64,000 nt of DNA from Rhodohalobacter sp. SW132 (GTDB taxonomy: Bacteria; Bacteroidota; Rhodothermia; Balneolales; Balneolaceae): positions 496,001-560,000 of the forward strand of contig NZ_QUOK01000001.1 of NCBI RefSeq assembly GCF_003390325.1. The letters run 5' to 3'. A program made the position numbers and the translations under genes. The notes below the pieces were generated by a model. That model made no database searches. It saw nothing but the letters and a program-made list of their open reading frames with translations, and was not told the DNA's origin. How positions within the stretch are numbered: position 1 is the first letter of the stretch; each line of letters starts with the position of its first letter. This document shows positions 18,203 to 26,796 of this stretch, in pieces.

Positions 18203-19393
18203 ATGGCTTTTACATTTAAGAAAAATGAGCGAAACATATCGGGTATCACGTTTCCGTTTATGCGGAAAACCATTATCCCGGTTTCGCGTTTTCTTTTTTC
18301 ACCTGTTGTTACCAACCCGGAAAACATGCCGCAAACCGGGCCCTGTTTTATTTATGGAAATCACAGCAACTACTTCGACCCTTTTTTCCTGAACCTGGAT
18401 ATGACAGCCGAACCGACCGCCGGTGTCATGACCCGCGATCAGTTTCACAAAACGATCCCAAGAATTTTCATGGACAGCATCGGGATTGTTCCCACAAGTA
18501 AATACGTACCGGAGCCGGGAATTGTGCGGGATGTAATCCGGATGATCGATAATCGTCGCATGATTGTCATTTTCCCGGAAGGCGGCCGGCGGTGGGATGG
18601 AAAACCAAAGCCGGTGATCGAAACCACTCTAAAACTTTTCTGGAAGATGAAAATCCCGGTGCACCCGGTGCAGATTCACGGATCATATCTCTCCTGGCCG
18701 CGCTGGGCGGACTACCTGAGAAAAAGCACCATCGAAATTCGCTGGATGAAACCGATGCTCCCCTCAGATTTTGATGACTACGAAACGTTTGCTGCATCCT
18801 GTAAAGAAAAAATCGCCTTTGATGAATATTCACCGCCTGATACAGTCCGTATTCACTCCGCTTACAAACCTGCATCGGGTATCAGCCGGTTTCTCTATCG
18901 ATGCCCCGAAAGCGGCGTTTCCGGCTCGATTTTTTCACCCGACGGCAGATCAGTTTACAGCCGAACATCAAATCTCTCTTTTACGATGGATACGGAATCA
19001 CGGCTGATCGACCCCCAAGGCATTTCTCATTCGCTTCCCGAAATATTTGCAAAAATTGGCAGGATGCCGATCGGGGCCGCCCGGGATTCTGTGATTCTGC
19101 AGGATTGGGGTTCCAACCTATTTAAAATCGACAAATCACATCAGCTCAAACACATCGGACGCGGATACACAGAACTGAAAGAAAACCATATTTTCATCTC
19201 CACCGGATCAGACCGATTTACCATTCCGCTGGAAGATGTTCAGTATCTATCCGTTGAACAGAATCATAAAATTACCGTTACATCCAGCCGGCATATTTTC
19301 CAGGTGGAGTTCAATGATACAAGCGCTTTACAGTGGAAAAACTATATCCTTCGGCTTAAAGAGGGTGAACAGACCGTGAGGGAGACTTTTTGA
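18203..19393 (+). CDS. PlsC-type 1-acylglycerol-3-phosphate acyltransferase with C-terminal extension
   Basis: Protein of 396 residues. The N-terminal half (about 1-200) is a PlsC/LPLAT domain with the catalytic HxxxxD in GNHSNYFDPFF and the acceptor-site motif FPEGGRRWDG, so it would acylate lysophosphatidate or another lyso-lipid at the membrane. After about residue 225, YRCPESGVSGSIFSPDG resembles a rubredoxin-like zinc ribbon that has kept one cysteine. The last 100 residues look like a PH-like beta domain (RFTIPLEDVQYLSVEQ). The TGA stop overlaps the TTG start of the next gene, implying translational coupling to the GltS-like transporter. The exact substrate is uncertain. Confidence 0.85.
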   Translation: MAFTFKKNERNISGITFPFMRKTIIPVSRFLFSPVVTNPENMPQTGPCFIYGNHSNYFDPFFLNLDMTAEPTAGVMTRDQFHKTIPRIFMDSIGIVPTSKYVPEPGIVRDVIRMIDNRRMIVIFPEGGRRWDGKPKPVIETTLKLFWKMKIPVHPVQIHGSYLSWPRWADYLRKSTIEIRWMKPMLPSDFDDYETFAASCKEKIAFDEYSPPDTVRIHSAYKPASGISRFLYRCPESGVSGSIFSPDGRSVYSRTSNLSFTMDTESRLIDPQGISHSLPEIFAKIGRMPIGAARDSVILQDWGSNLFKIDKSHQLKHIGRGYTELKENHIFISTGSDRFTIPLEDVQYLSVEQNHKITVTSSRHIFQVEFNDTSALQWKNYILRLKEGEQTVRETF

Positions 19394-20766
19394 TATTCTG
19401 GGAAGCTGATATATCCGCCGGCCGCTTTTTCCTCGATTTTGCCTGGCTCGGGCTGCTCCTGGTTGCCGGGTTATTGTTGAGAAACAGAATCTCTCTGTTC
19501 CGCCGATACCTGATTCCCGCCAACCTCATCGGCGGCGCGCTTGGGCTGGTTTTAGCCGGAAACGGACTCGGCTGGATCGATCTCACATCAGAGCGCCTCG
19601 GTATTTACGTTTACCATCTGCTTGCCCTGCTGTTTATCGGCCTCAGTCTTCGGGCACCCAGAAAAAAAATTGGGCTATCATCCGTAAAAACAGGAATTCT
19701 ATTTATCTGCACATACCTTGTGCAGGGCATTATCGGTCTGATCATCGCATTTTTACTCATTTTCACTATTATGCCCGATCTCTTTGCCGGAATTGGTCTT
19801 CTTTCGCCGCTGGCATTTGGCATGAATCCCGGTATCGCTTATACAATTGGCCAGAACTGGCAGGCGTACGGATTTGAATCTGGCGGAATCGTTGGACTCA
19901 CCTTTGCAGCAATTGGGTTTCTTTGTGCATATACCACCGGAGTATGGATGGTAAAAAACGGTATCCGAAAGGATCAGGCAGCCTATATTGACAAAGAATC
20001 ATCTGAAAAACTACAGAAGTCTGATCCGGCAAGCCTGAAAAAAGATTCTGCTGATGCCGGCCGGCTGACGTCACACTCCGGCATTCTTGAATCACTCTCC
20101 CTCCACATAGGATTAATTGGAGGCACATACCTGCTCACTTACGGATGCATGAAAATTTTTGAAGCCGGCCTGGTTTTTCTCGGAGCTGAAAATGAAGCCT
20201 CAACACTCTGGTCATTTCACTTTGTTTTTGCAGCAATTATCGCACTTGCCGTTCGCAGATTCATCGATGTTACCGGACAATCCATACTCGTTGATGATAT
20301 CACAATGACCCGTATCTCCAATTTATTTATGGATCTGATGATCGCCGCCTCCATTGCCGCAATCAGCCTGGCTGTCGTTGGGATGTACTGGTTTCCGCTG
20401 CTGCTGATTTCCATCAGCGTGATTGCTGCTACCTGGTGGATGATCCGGAGATTATGCAATTCACTATTTGCCGATTTTCAGCTGGAACGTACCGTAGCTA
20501 TTTACGGGAATATGACCGGAACATTACAATCGGGGCTTCTGCTGCTGCGTATTTTGGATGAGCGGATGCAGTCTCCCGTCAGCTATAACCTGGTGTATGG
20601 AAGCGGCCTGGCACTTCTGCTCGGTTTTCCGCTTTTGCTGCTGATTAACGCGCCGGTGCACTATTTCAGCGATGTGAGCACAGGGTTTGGAATGGTTCTC
20701 CTGGCGATGGCTGCCTACCTGGTGCTCTTACTGACAGCATTATATTATTTGAATGGAGAGAAGTGA
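19390..20766 (+). CDS. GltS-like sodium/glutamate symporter family protein
   Basis: Membrane protein of 458 residues with about ten to twelve helices. Segments such as RRYLIPANLIGGALGL, SPLAFGMNPGIAYTIGQNW and SGGIVGLTFAAIGFLCAYTTGVW follow the pattern of the ESS/GltS family, whose members import glutamate with Na+. A hydrophilic stretch near residues 198-235 (ESSEKLQKSDPASLKKDSAD) makes a central cytoplasmic loop. The start is TTG, overlapping the previous stop as TTGA; no closer in-frame ATG preserves helix 1. Glutamate is the likely but unproven substrate. Confidence 0.82.
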   Translation: MIFWEADISAGRFFLDFAWLGLLLVAGLLLRNRISLFRRYLIPANLIGGALGLVLAGNGLGWIDLTSERLGIYVYHLLALLFIGLSLRAPRKKIGLSSVKTGILFICTYLVQGIIGLIIAFLLIFTIMPDLFAGIGLLSPLAFGMNPGIAYTIGQNWQAYGFESGGIVGLTFAAIGFLCAYTTGVWMVKNGIRKDQAAYIDKESSEKLQKSDPASLKKDSADAGRLTSHSGILESLSLHIGLIGGTYLLTYGCMKIFEAGLVFLGAENEASTLWSFHFVFAAIIALAVRRFIDVTGQSILVDDITMTRISNLFMDLMIAASIAAISLAVVGMYWFPLLLISISVIAATWWMIRRLCNSLFADFQLERTVAIYGNMTGTLQSGLLLLRILDERMQSPVSYNLVYGSGLALLLGFPLLLLINAPVHYFSDVSTGFGMVLLAMAAYLVLLLTALYYLNGEK

Positions 20767-20782
20767 TGAATGTTGAAGTGCC

Positions 20783-20824
20783 ACATTCGAAATTCAGCGT
20801 TTGTCATTCAATATTCGATATTTC
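20783..20824. repeat. Heptanucleotide-periodic array A
   Basis: Six consecutive 7-mers: ACATTCG, AAATTCA, GCGTTTG, TCATTCA, ATATTCG, ATATTTC, sharing a degenerate nnATTCn pattern. Immediately before it, TGAATGT-TGAAGTG reads as the complement of the same unit, so the array is an inverted pair. It directly follows the stop of the GltS-like gene. Confidence 0.55.
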
Positions 20825-20911
20825 AGTAGTTTTGTAACTCGGACGTATCACAATTAATTTTCCATGTTTTTTAATGGCATCCAATATGGAAAACCATTCT
20901 CCGATGCCAAT

Positions 20912-20945
20912 AAAAAAACCCGGATAGCTACTGCCATCCGGGCTT
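20912..20945 (-). terminator. Intrinsic terminator after the azurin-like gene
   Basis: Read leftward: AAGCCCGGATG, a short loop, then TATCCGGGTT and a run of seven T. It begins about 30 bp beyond the azurin-like stop and ends the oxidase operon. Confidence 0.85.
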
Positions 20946-20976
20946 TAAATTGAATCTCAGTAAAAGTTATTATGGA

Positions 20977-21528
20977 TTAGTTCACAATGAGCGTACCAAC
21001 CATTCCGCCGCTAAAGTGGCCAGGGAATGTACAGATGTAGTCGTACTCACCGGTTTCATCCGGCACGGTAAATGTAATGGTATCTGATTCGCCATCACCA
21101 AGCATTGCGGTTGTTGCAATTACCCAGTCCTCATATTCCGGTGCGATATAATCGTTATCTCTGGCTTGGAGTGATGCCCTGGCAAAAGCTTCTGTATCCG
21201 CATCCAGTGTTAGAACTGCAAGGTTGTGCGACATTGCTGACGCAGGCAGATTACTTACCGTTCGAAGAGTAATTCTGATTTCTTCCCCGGGTGAAGCTTC
21301 GATTGATTCAAGTTGAATGTACTGTCCTGCAGCGCCACCAGTTACCAGGCCATCCTGGGCTTCAGCAACAACAAATCTCATATCATCAGTACCAATAACT
21401 TCAATGGTGCGTACTCCATCATCTGCAGCGGCGGTCTCCTGTGCTTGTTCCGTAGTATCTTCACCGCCGCAAGCGACAAGTAAAAACACCATAGAAAGTA
21501 GTAGTGAACTTAATATTACGTTTTTCAT
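20977..21528 (-). CDS. Azurin/plastocyanin-like cupredoxin lipoprotein
   Basis: Lipoprotein of 183 residues (lipobox LLVAC, Cys20) with an acidic linker and a blue-copper domain. Type-1 copper ligands can be placed as His101 (SHNLAVL), Cys166, His171 and Met176 in CTFPGHFSGGM, which matches azurin's CTFPGH block. It would carry electrons at the outer face of the inner membrane or on the outer membrane. Its place at the end of the ba3 oxidase operon makes it a good candidate electron donor to that oxidase. Its ATG lies about 160 bp past the sco stop, so it may also have its own promoter. Confidence 0.92.
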   Translation of the reverse strand: MKNVILSSLLLSMVFLLVACGGEDTTEQAQETAAADDGVRTIEVIGTDDMRFVVAEAQDGLVTGGAAGQYIQLESIEASPGEEIRITLRTVSNLPASAMSHNLAVLTLDADTEAFARASLQARDNDYIAPEYEDWVIATTAMLGDGESDTITFTVPDETGEYDYICTFPGHFSGGMVGTLIVN

Positions 21529-21686
21529 TGGTATGGTTGAATTTTTGAATTTGAGTTATTAGCTATTCCTGTGAAACTATTTAAAAACAGTGTTTTAATT
21601 TACAGAAAGGTAGTAAAAAGTTACCTTGTTTGTTCCCATCTTTCTGCTAAAACACGTTCTAATTTATCATCATTCACGCTAAACTA

Positions 21687-22313
21687 TCAATTTTCCATTA
21701 ACAGCGTGTGAATATCGTCAACAATTTCTTCGGTGTTCATTTCACTCCCCGGGTATGTATTCCGAATATTCCCGCTCCTGTCGATTAATGTCACTTTATC
21801 GGTGTGATCAATAAAATATTGCGGGCGTCCGTCATCGGTGAATCGTGTTGGAGTTTTCAGCGTTCTGATTTCGAGATCATTCAATGCCTGGTCGATCACT
21901 TTTCGGTCTCCCGTTAGAAGTCGCCAGTTGGATTGATCGAGCCTGTAATTATTTGCGTAATCGTACAGAATTTCAGGTGAATCACGTTCCGGATCAAACG
22001 AAATGCTCACCATCATCAGCTCTTCCCGGCCTTTAAATTCATCCTGAATATCACGCATATTATACGTGATCAAAGGACAAATATCCGGGCAGTGCGTATA
22101 CACATAACCCACGAGCATTACTTTGCCCTGATATGAATCGGGAAAGCTGATCTTCTCGCCATATTGATCAAACATAGTATACTCAGAACCGGCCATCGAC
22201 TTTTGAACCGATAGCCGGTCACAGGCTGAAATCAGTACAACCGGCACGAGAAATAGTGCCAGCTGTACCCGTTTTTTTAATTTTCGATCTGCATCAAAAC
22301 TCATATCCTGCAT
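21687..22313 (-). CDS. Sco1/SenC copper chaperone for cytochrome oxidase
   Basis: Thioredoxin-fold protein of about 208 residues that delivers copper to the CuA site of subunit II. A basic N-terminal stretch and one hydrophobic helix end in LISAC, a probable lipobox. The copper motif is CPDIC (in YTHCPDICPLI), with the partner histidine in FIDHTDKVTLID. It starts 3 bp after the coxI stop; a TTG at 22316 and an ATG at 22301 are alternative starts. The placement directly behind coxI and coxII fits its role. Confidence 0.93.
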   Translation of the reverse strand: MQDMSFDADRKLKKRVQLALFLVPVVLISACDRLSVQKSMAGSEYTMFDQYGEKISFPDSYQGKVMLVGYVYTHCPDICPLITYNMRDIQDEFKGREELMMVSISFDPERDSPEILYDYANNYRLDQSNWRLLTGDRKVIDQALNDLEIRTLKTPTRFTDDGRPQYFIDHTDKVTLIDRSGNIRNTYPGSEMNTEEIVDDIHTLLMEN

Positions 22314-22316
22314 CAA

Positions 22317-24026
22317 TTATCTGAGTGGAACCGGACTATCTGGTGAATATGGAAGTGAACCGCCATAAGTTGCCTGCAGCACATCATAAATTACCGGCGC
22401 GTAAGACAGTACAATCAAAATAATTGCAATGATGATGTATGGCTTAAAGTTTCTGAGCCATTTTGCCTCTTCATCATGCAGCGACTCTGATATCGGGAAA
22501 GTCACTTCCACACTGCCATCTTCTGAAACCGTGCCGGGTTCACTCTTCGAAAACACCGTTGTGAAGAAGGATGCGATGAACATCACAATTCCGATGAACA
22601 TAATCACTCCGCCGATAACGGTCAGATCGATGTACAACATCCAATCGGGCTGATACAGCAAACTATCAGGATTTGCATAGGAAGCGCCGGTGTTTGTTCG
22701 TCGCGGCATGCCCTTCAATCCGCCAACTTTCAAACCGTACGACATAATGAACAGACCAATTGTATAAATGTACGGCATGATCATCGCCGTGCCTTTCAGC
22801 CGGATTTTCTTATTCATGAACTGACCGATCAGGTATAAACTTCCCCCGAGAAATGCCAGCAGCACCGGTCCGGCAACCGTTAAGTGGAAATGACCCGGTA
22901 CCCACGCCGTATTGTGAATTACGGTATTCATCTGGTAAGAAGCGTTGATAATCCCGCCGATACCACCAAATACAAAAATGAAAAGACCCGTAATCAGGTA
23001 GGCGAACAGCCATTTGTTTTTATCGAAATAGGGTAGTTTACCCATCCAGTTGAAGAGTCCTGTCGCTCCTTTTCGGCGCCCGGCATGTTCAAGTGAGGCT
23101 GCGATTGTAAATGCTGTGATCAAACTTGGAAGGGCCACTGCAAATGTAAAGATACCGTGCAGAAGTTTCCATTGAGAGCCGATAGCCGGATCCATGTACT
23201 GGTGATGCGTACCCACCGGAATGGAAAACAAAATGAACATCATAAAAACCAGACGGCCTGCCATATCAGAATAGAGTTTACCCCCGGCAATTTTCGGCAT
23301 AAACACGTAGTACATCACATAAGCCGGTAACAGCCAGAAATATACCAGTGGATGGCCGAAAAACCAGAACAGCGTCCGGGCCAGCATCACGTTTATTTCA
23401 TCTACGAGTCCGAGTGACCACGGCAGAAGCATAAACAGAATTTCAACGGCAACGGCGAGTGAAGCAATGAACCAGATAATAAACGTGGTAAACATTCCAA
23501 CAACCGCCAGCGGCGTTTTCTTACCTTTGTTTTCGCGGCGCCATTCAAGATACATCGGCACCCAGTTATAGGCGGCAACCCACGAACCAACCACAAGCAG
23601 CGTCAGCCCCACATAAAACATCGGGTGAGCTTTCAGTGGCGGATAAAAGGTGTAAAGTACCGTTGCCTCACCCATCAAAATAAAGACAGCGGCAAGAACC
23701 GATCCAACGAGCATTAAAATACCCGATAACCAGGCTATTTTACTATTTAATGGTTTTCTGAGTGAATACGGCACGAGAGCATTTCCCAGTGCTACGGCAA
23801 AAAATGTAGTAAATACAATTGCGTTAAGTACCCCGTGGAATGTGAGCCCTTTGTAGTAATCTCCGCCCACGAACGGATCGCTCTGAACAATACCTGCGCG
23901 AAACAGGGTTTGCATTAAGCCGCCATAAACCCCGATAAACAGCAGAACCATCGGAATGATGAGCAAGACTGCATTCAGATATTTTGATGACTTTGTAAAC
24001 CGAAAAGAGTAGTCGTTTGTAATCAT
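22317..24026 (-). CDS. ba3-type (B-family) cytochrome c oxidase subunit I
   Basis: Catalytic subunit of 569 residues with about 13 helices, reducing O2 at a heme/CuB centre. Low-spin heme ligands are His64 (LTFHGVLNA) and His381; the high-spin heme ligand is His379 (PGHFHLTVAGP); CuB ligands are His225, His274 and His275 (VGTHHQYMDP), with Tyr229 (GHPLVYFW) positioned for the His-Tyr crosslink. The spacing matches the Thermus ba3 enzyme closely and not the A-family. B-family enzymes usually have high oxygen affinity and lower pumping stoichiometry. It is preceded by subunits IIa and II and followed by sco. Confidence 0.95.
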   Translation of the reverse strand: MITNDYSFRFTKSSKYLNAVLLIIPMVLLFIGVYGGLMQTLFRAGIVQSDPFVGGDYYKGLTFHGVLNAIVFTTFFAVALGNALVPYSLRKPLNSKIAWLSGILMLVGSVLAAVFILMGEATVLYTFYPPLKAHPMFYVGLTLLVVGSWVAAYNWVPMYLEWRRENKGKKTPLAVVGMFTTFIIWFIASLAVAVEILFMLLPWSLGLVDEINVMLARTLFWFFGHPLVYFWLLPAYVMYYVFMPKIAGGKLYSDMAGRLVFMMFILFSIPVGTHHQYMDPAIGSQWKLLHGIFTFAVALPSLITAFTIAASLEHAGRRKGATGLFNWMGKLPYFDKNKWLFAYLITGLFIFVFGGIGGIINASYQMNTVIHNTAWVPGHFHLTVAGPVLLAFLGGSLYLIGQFMNKKIRLKGTAMIMPYIYTIGLFIMSYGLKVGGLKGMPRRTNTGASYANPDSLLYQPDWMLYIDLTVIGGVIMFIGIVMFIASFFTTVFSKSEPGTVSEDGSVEVTFPISESLHDEEAKWLRNFKPYIIIAIILIVLSYAPVIYDVLQATYGGSLPYSPDSPVPLR

Positions 24027-24035
24027 TTATTTCCC

Positions 24036-24503
24036 CTAATCCTCAGTTTCAGGTTCGTCAATTCCTTCTTCGATAATAAATCTGCCGGCCATAGTGTGAT
24101 GAGCAGCGCCGCAGAATTCGTGACAGGCAAACAGATATTCGCCCGCTTCATCGAAGGTTACCCGCATATAATTGATTGCACCCGGAACCGCCATAAGGTT
24201 CAGGTTTTTGCGTTCCACCTTAAATCCATGGATGATATCCTGTGAGGTTACGTATAAGTCGACAGTGGAACCCTTCGGAAGGCGAATTGTGGAAGGCGCA
24301 AATGCCCACATCCGGGCAACCATCTGTAATTCGTATGTATCAGGCCCGGTTTGAAACAGCGTATCGCGCAGAAACGGATCAAAATCGGTGATACAGGTTG
24401 GCACGTCGATATCTTTTGCTGTAGATGCATAGATGATTGACGCAAAAAACACTCCCAGCAGGAGAGCACTCAGGGTCAGGGCAAGCTTTTCTGATTTATC
24501 CAT
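24036..24503 (-). CDS. ba3-type cytochrome c oxidase subunit II (CuA)
   Basis: Protein of 155 residues with one N-terminal membrane helix (about 8-27) and a periplasmic cupredoxin domain. All CuA ligands are visible: His92 (IIHGFKVE), Cys127, Glu129, Cys131, His135 and Met138 in CHEFCGAAHHTM. The single helix is characteristic of B-family subunit II. It lies 2 bp downstream of the subunit IIa gene and 9 bp upstream of subunit I. Confidence 0.95.
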   Translation of the reverse strand: MDKSEKLALTLSALLLGVFFASIIYASTAKDIDVPTCITDFDPFLRDTLFQTGPDTYELQMVARMWAFAPSTIRLPKGSTVDLYVTSQDIIHGFKVERKNLNLMAVPGAINYMRVTFDEAGEYLFACHEFCGAAHHTMAGRFIIEEGIDEPETED

Positions 24504-24505
24504 CC

Positions 24506-24637
24506 CTACCCCCTGCTTAACATTTCAAAATACATGGCGAAGTAGATCACCAAAAAAAGTATCATCAGCACGATGAAAAATGCTGTAGCTCCCTTCGGTT
24601 TAAACTCCTCCTCCGTAGTTTCATCCTCATTTACCAT
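24506..24637 (-). CDS. Cytochrome c oxidase subunit IIa (small)
   Basis: A 43-codon gene, MVNEDETTEEEFKPKGATAF then one long helix (FFIVLMILFLVIYFAMYF) and a short basic end, MLSRG. This is the form of the ba3 oxidase subunit IIa, a single helix that replaces the missing second helix of subunit II. It begins the operon; its TAG stop ends 2 bp before the subunit II ATG. An FKPKGxxAFF segment before the helix is typical of these small subunits. Easily missed by gene callers. Confidence 0.88.
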   Translation of the reverse strand: MVNEDETTEEEFKPKGATAFFIVLMILFLVIYFAMYFEMLSRG

Positions 24638-24735
24638 ATTAAATCCCCCGTTAAATTGAAGTTACGGTTTATAATGAAGCGAAATTATATGGAAAAAGAA
24701 AGCCGGAAACTGTAATCATAAAACCTCAGGCCCGT

Positions 24736-24752
24736 GTAGGGGAATGCCCTAC
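24736..24752. promoter_or_regulatory. Palindromic candidate operator upstream of oxidase operon
   Basis: GTAGGG-GAATG-CCCTAC, a perfect 6-bp dyad about 100 bp upstream of the subunit IIa ATG and 170 bp upstream of yajQ. It resembles dyads bound by NarL/FixJ-type regulators in general shape, but no specific regulator is assigned. Confidence 0.4.
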
Positions 24753-24924
24753 AGCTCAAAAAAAATTATATCAGCCAACTGTTTTGTAGTTGTGATCAAA
24801 TTCTATGTTACCAGCCCGGAGTAGAACATTTTCAAATGTTTACTCAAATTTCCGGAAGGTTTTTTCTCATTGAAGTTCTATATTTAACTTTCCTTTATAT
24901 CAACACCTCAACCACACGTTCTTT

Positions 24925-25413
24925 ATGCCTTCATTTGATATTGTAAACGAAATCAACGCACAGGAAATTGATAATGCAGTCAACAACACATTAAAAGAGG
25001 TATCTACTCGATATGATTTCAGGGGGCTGCATACGGAAGTGGAATTTGCACGAAAAGAGAACCGGATTGATATAGTGGCTGCTGAATCTATGAAACTTCA
25101 GGCCGTAAGAGATATGCTGATTAAGCATTTCATCAAACGAAACCTGGAGCCAAAAGTACTCGAATTTGGAGATACACAGGGAAGCAGCTCTGGTGCGGTT
25201 AAAGTGAGTGCTCAGATTAAAGAGGGGATCGACAGGGAGACTGCAAAGAAGATTGTGAAGGAGATTAAAGCAACTAAACTTAAAGTTCAGCCGGCCATAC
25301 AGGAAGACCAGGTCCGTGTTACCGGTAAAAAAATTGATGACCTGCAGGAAGTTATCCAGGTTCTGAAATCAAAGAAATTTTCGGTCCCGCTGCAGTTTGT
25401 CAATATGAAATAA
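24925..25413 (+). CDS. yajQ: YajQ family nucleotide-binding protein
   Basis: Cytoplasmic protein of 162 residues with the YajQ double ferredoxin-like fold, beginning MPSFDIVNEINAQEIDNAVN and containing STRYDFRG and the later IKATKLKVQPAIQEDQVRVTGKK split across the second fold. Family members bind nucleotides, reported as cyclic di-GMP in some species, and influence transcription or translation. The length and both ends match the family exactly. It is divergent from the oxidase operon and convergent with the EnvC-like gene. Confidence 0.95.
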   Translation: MPSFDIVNEINAQEIDNAVNNTLKEVSTRYDFRGLHTEVEFARKENRIDIVAAESMKLQAVRDMLIKHFIKRNLEPKVLEFGDTQGSSSGAVKVSAQIKEGIDRETAKKIVKEIKATKLKVQPAIQEDQVRVTGKKIDDLQEVIQVLKSKKFSVPLQFVNMK

Positions 25414-25473
25414 AGGTCGTTTCACCCGGAAATCAAACACTGCAGTTTTTTTATGAACATATCCCGTTGCAAG

Positions 25474-26796
25474 CTACTGCAGTGCTTCCTGCAACCAGTT
25501 TTCTGGGTTTACAAATTCGTTGCCTTCCCGAACCATAAACAACAGCACTTCTCCCCGGATGTTATCTTCATCACCTGAAAGGCCGATTACATCGTTCTGG
25601 TTAACCACCTGGTTTCTGCGGACATAAATGTTGCTTAAATTTCCATAAGCGGTGTAATAAGAGCCGTGTTTTATGAGTACCACATCGCCGAAATCCGAAA
25701 CCGGTACGATTTCAAACACGAAACCATCACTAACGGCTCTGACATTAGAACGTGGAGATGCGGCAATATCCACACCCGGTACGTTCGTACGGGTTCCAAA
25801 CACAGGATGAATCCGTTCACCGAACCGCTCAGTAATCAATCCGTTATCCACAGGCCAGGGCATACGGCCTCTTAAATTTTCAAATTCCGACTCAAAAACA
25901 GCCAATTCATCGCCGGTAACCGGACTCACCCTGCCGATAGGTGCAGAATAGCGCGCTTCGGCGGCACGGCGCTCGTCATCATCTTCAATTCGGGACGCTG
26001 CCTCCAGCCTTCGCAGCCTTTCCGCTTCAGCTTCCTCAAGACGCTGCTCCTCGGCGATCAGTGAATTCAGAGTTTCTGTCAGTTCATCGAGCTGGTTCTG
26101 GCGAATCTGTACCTGGGATTCCAGGTTATCCCTGTCGCGCTGGAGCAATTCCACATTTCGTTTCTGCTGCTCCTCCTGTTCAAACAGTTCCTCCGTTTCC
26201 CGTTCGATGGAAACGAGCGACTCCCTGTTTCGCTCCCTGGCATTTTCTAAATCGTTGTAGGCCTGCTCCATTTCCCGCTGTGCATCTTCGATCTCTTCAG
26301 CCTGCTCCTGCCTGTGCTGATCAAACCTGCGTAAATAGTACGATCGCACCATCAGCTGGTTAATGGATGAAGATGTTAAAAGAAGAGCCAGTTCAGTAGT
26401 GCGGCCATGTTTATAGATATACGTTAGCGTTGATTTGTATTCATCAATCAGCGCAGTTAGCTCGGCCTCAAGTTCATTCAGTTCATTCTGGACCAGGTTA
26501 ATCTCCTCCTGGATTTGTGACTGCTCACGCCTCATTTGCCGGAGTTTTTCCTCCTGCAGCGCAATCACACGGGTCAGCTCTTCGTATTGGCGATACATCT
26601 GATCGTATCGCTGGGAGGCATAACCCAGTCTCTCGCTGTAGTTTTCAATCTGCTGTTGCAGATCCTCAATCTGGCTGCGGGTTGTCTGCTGCTGCGTGTT
26701 TATGGTGGATCGCCGTTCTTCATAGTTCGACTGTGCCTCGCTCTCCAGGCAGAAAATCAGAATCAAAAAAAATGTTAGAAAAGTAGCTCTGAACAT
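25474..26796 (-). CDS. EnvC-like murein hydrolase activator (coiled coil + degenerate LytM/M23)
   Basis: Exported protein of 440 residues: signal peptide (FLTFFLILIFCLESEAQ), a long coiled coil (about 25-270) rich in Glu/Gln/Arg, then a LytM/M23 domain (about 310-440). Active M23 enzymes have HxxxxD and HxH zinc ligands. Here the first histidine site reads TNVPGVDIA and the last reads YGNLSNI, so two ligands are replaced. This is the pattern of EnvC and NlpD, which activate amidases without cutting peptidoglycan themselves. Its ATG overlaps the preceding stop by one base, coupling it to the DUF4292-like gene. Confidence 0.9.
   Translation of the reverse strand: MFRATFLTFFLILIFCLESEAQSNYEERRSTINTQQQTTRSQIEDLQQQIENYSERLGYASQRYDQMYRQYEELTRVIALQEEKLRQMRREQSQIQEEINLVQNELNELEAELTALIDEYKSTLTYIYKHGRTTELALLLTSSSINQLMVRSYYLRRFDQHRQEQAEEIEDAQREMEQAYNDLENARERNRESLVSIERETEELFEQEEQQKRNVELLQRDRDNLESQVQIRQNQLDELTETLNSLIAEEQRLEEAEAERLRRLEAASRIEDDDERRAAEARYSAPIGRVSPVTGDELAVFESEFENLRGRMPWPVDNGLITERFGERIHPVFGTRTNVPGVDIAASPRSNVRAVSDGFVFEIVPVSDFGDVVLIKHGSYYTAYGNLSNIYVRRNQVVNQNDVIGLSGDEDNIRGEVLLFMVREGNEFVNPENWLQEALQ

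Noticed and set aside
24736-24752. FNR/CRP-type site upstream of the oxidase
   Set aside because: The arms GTAGGG/CCCTAC do not match TTGAT/ATCAA or TGTGA/TCACA.
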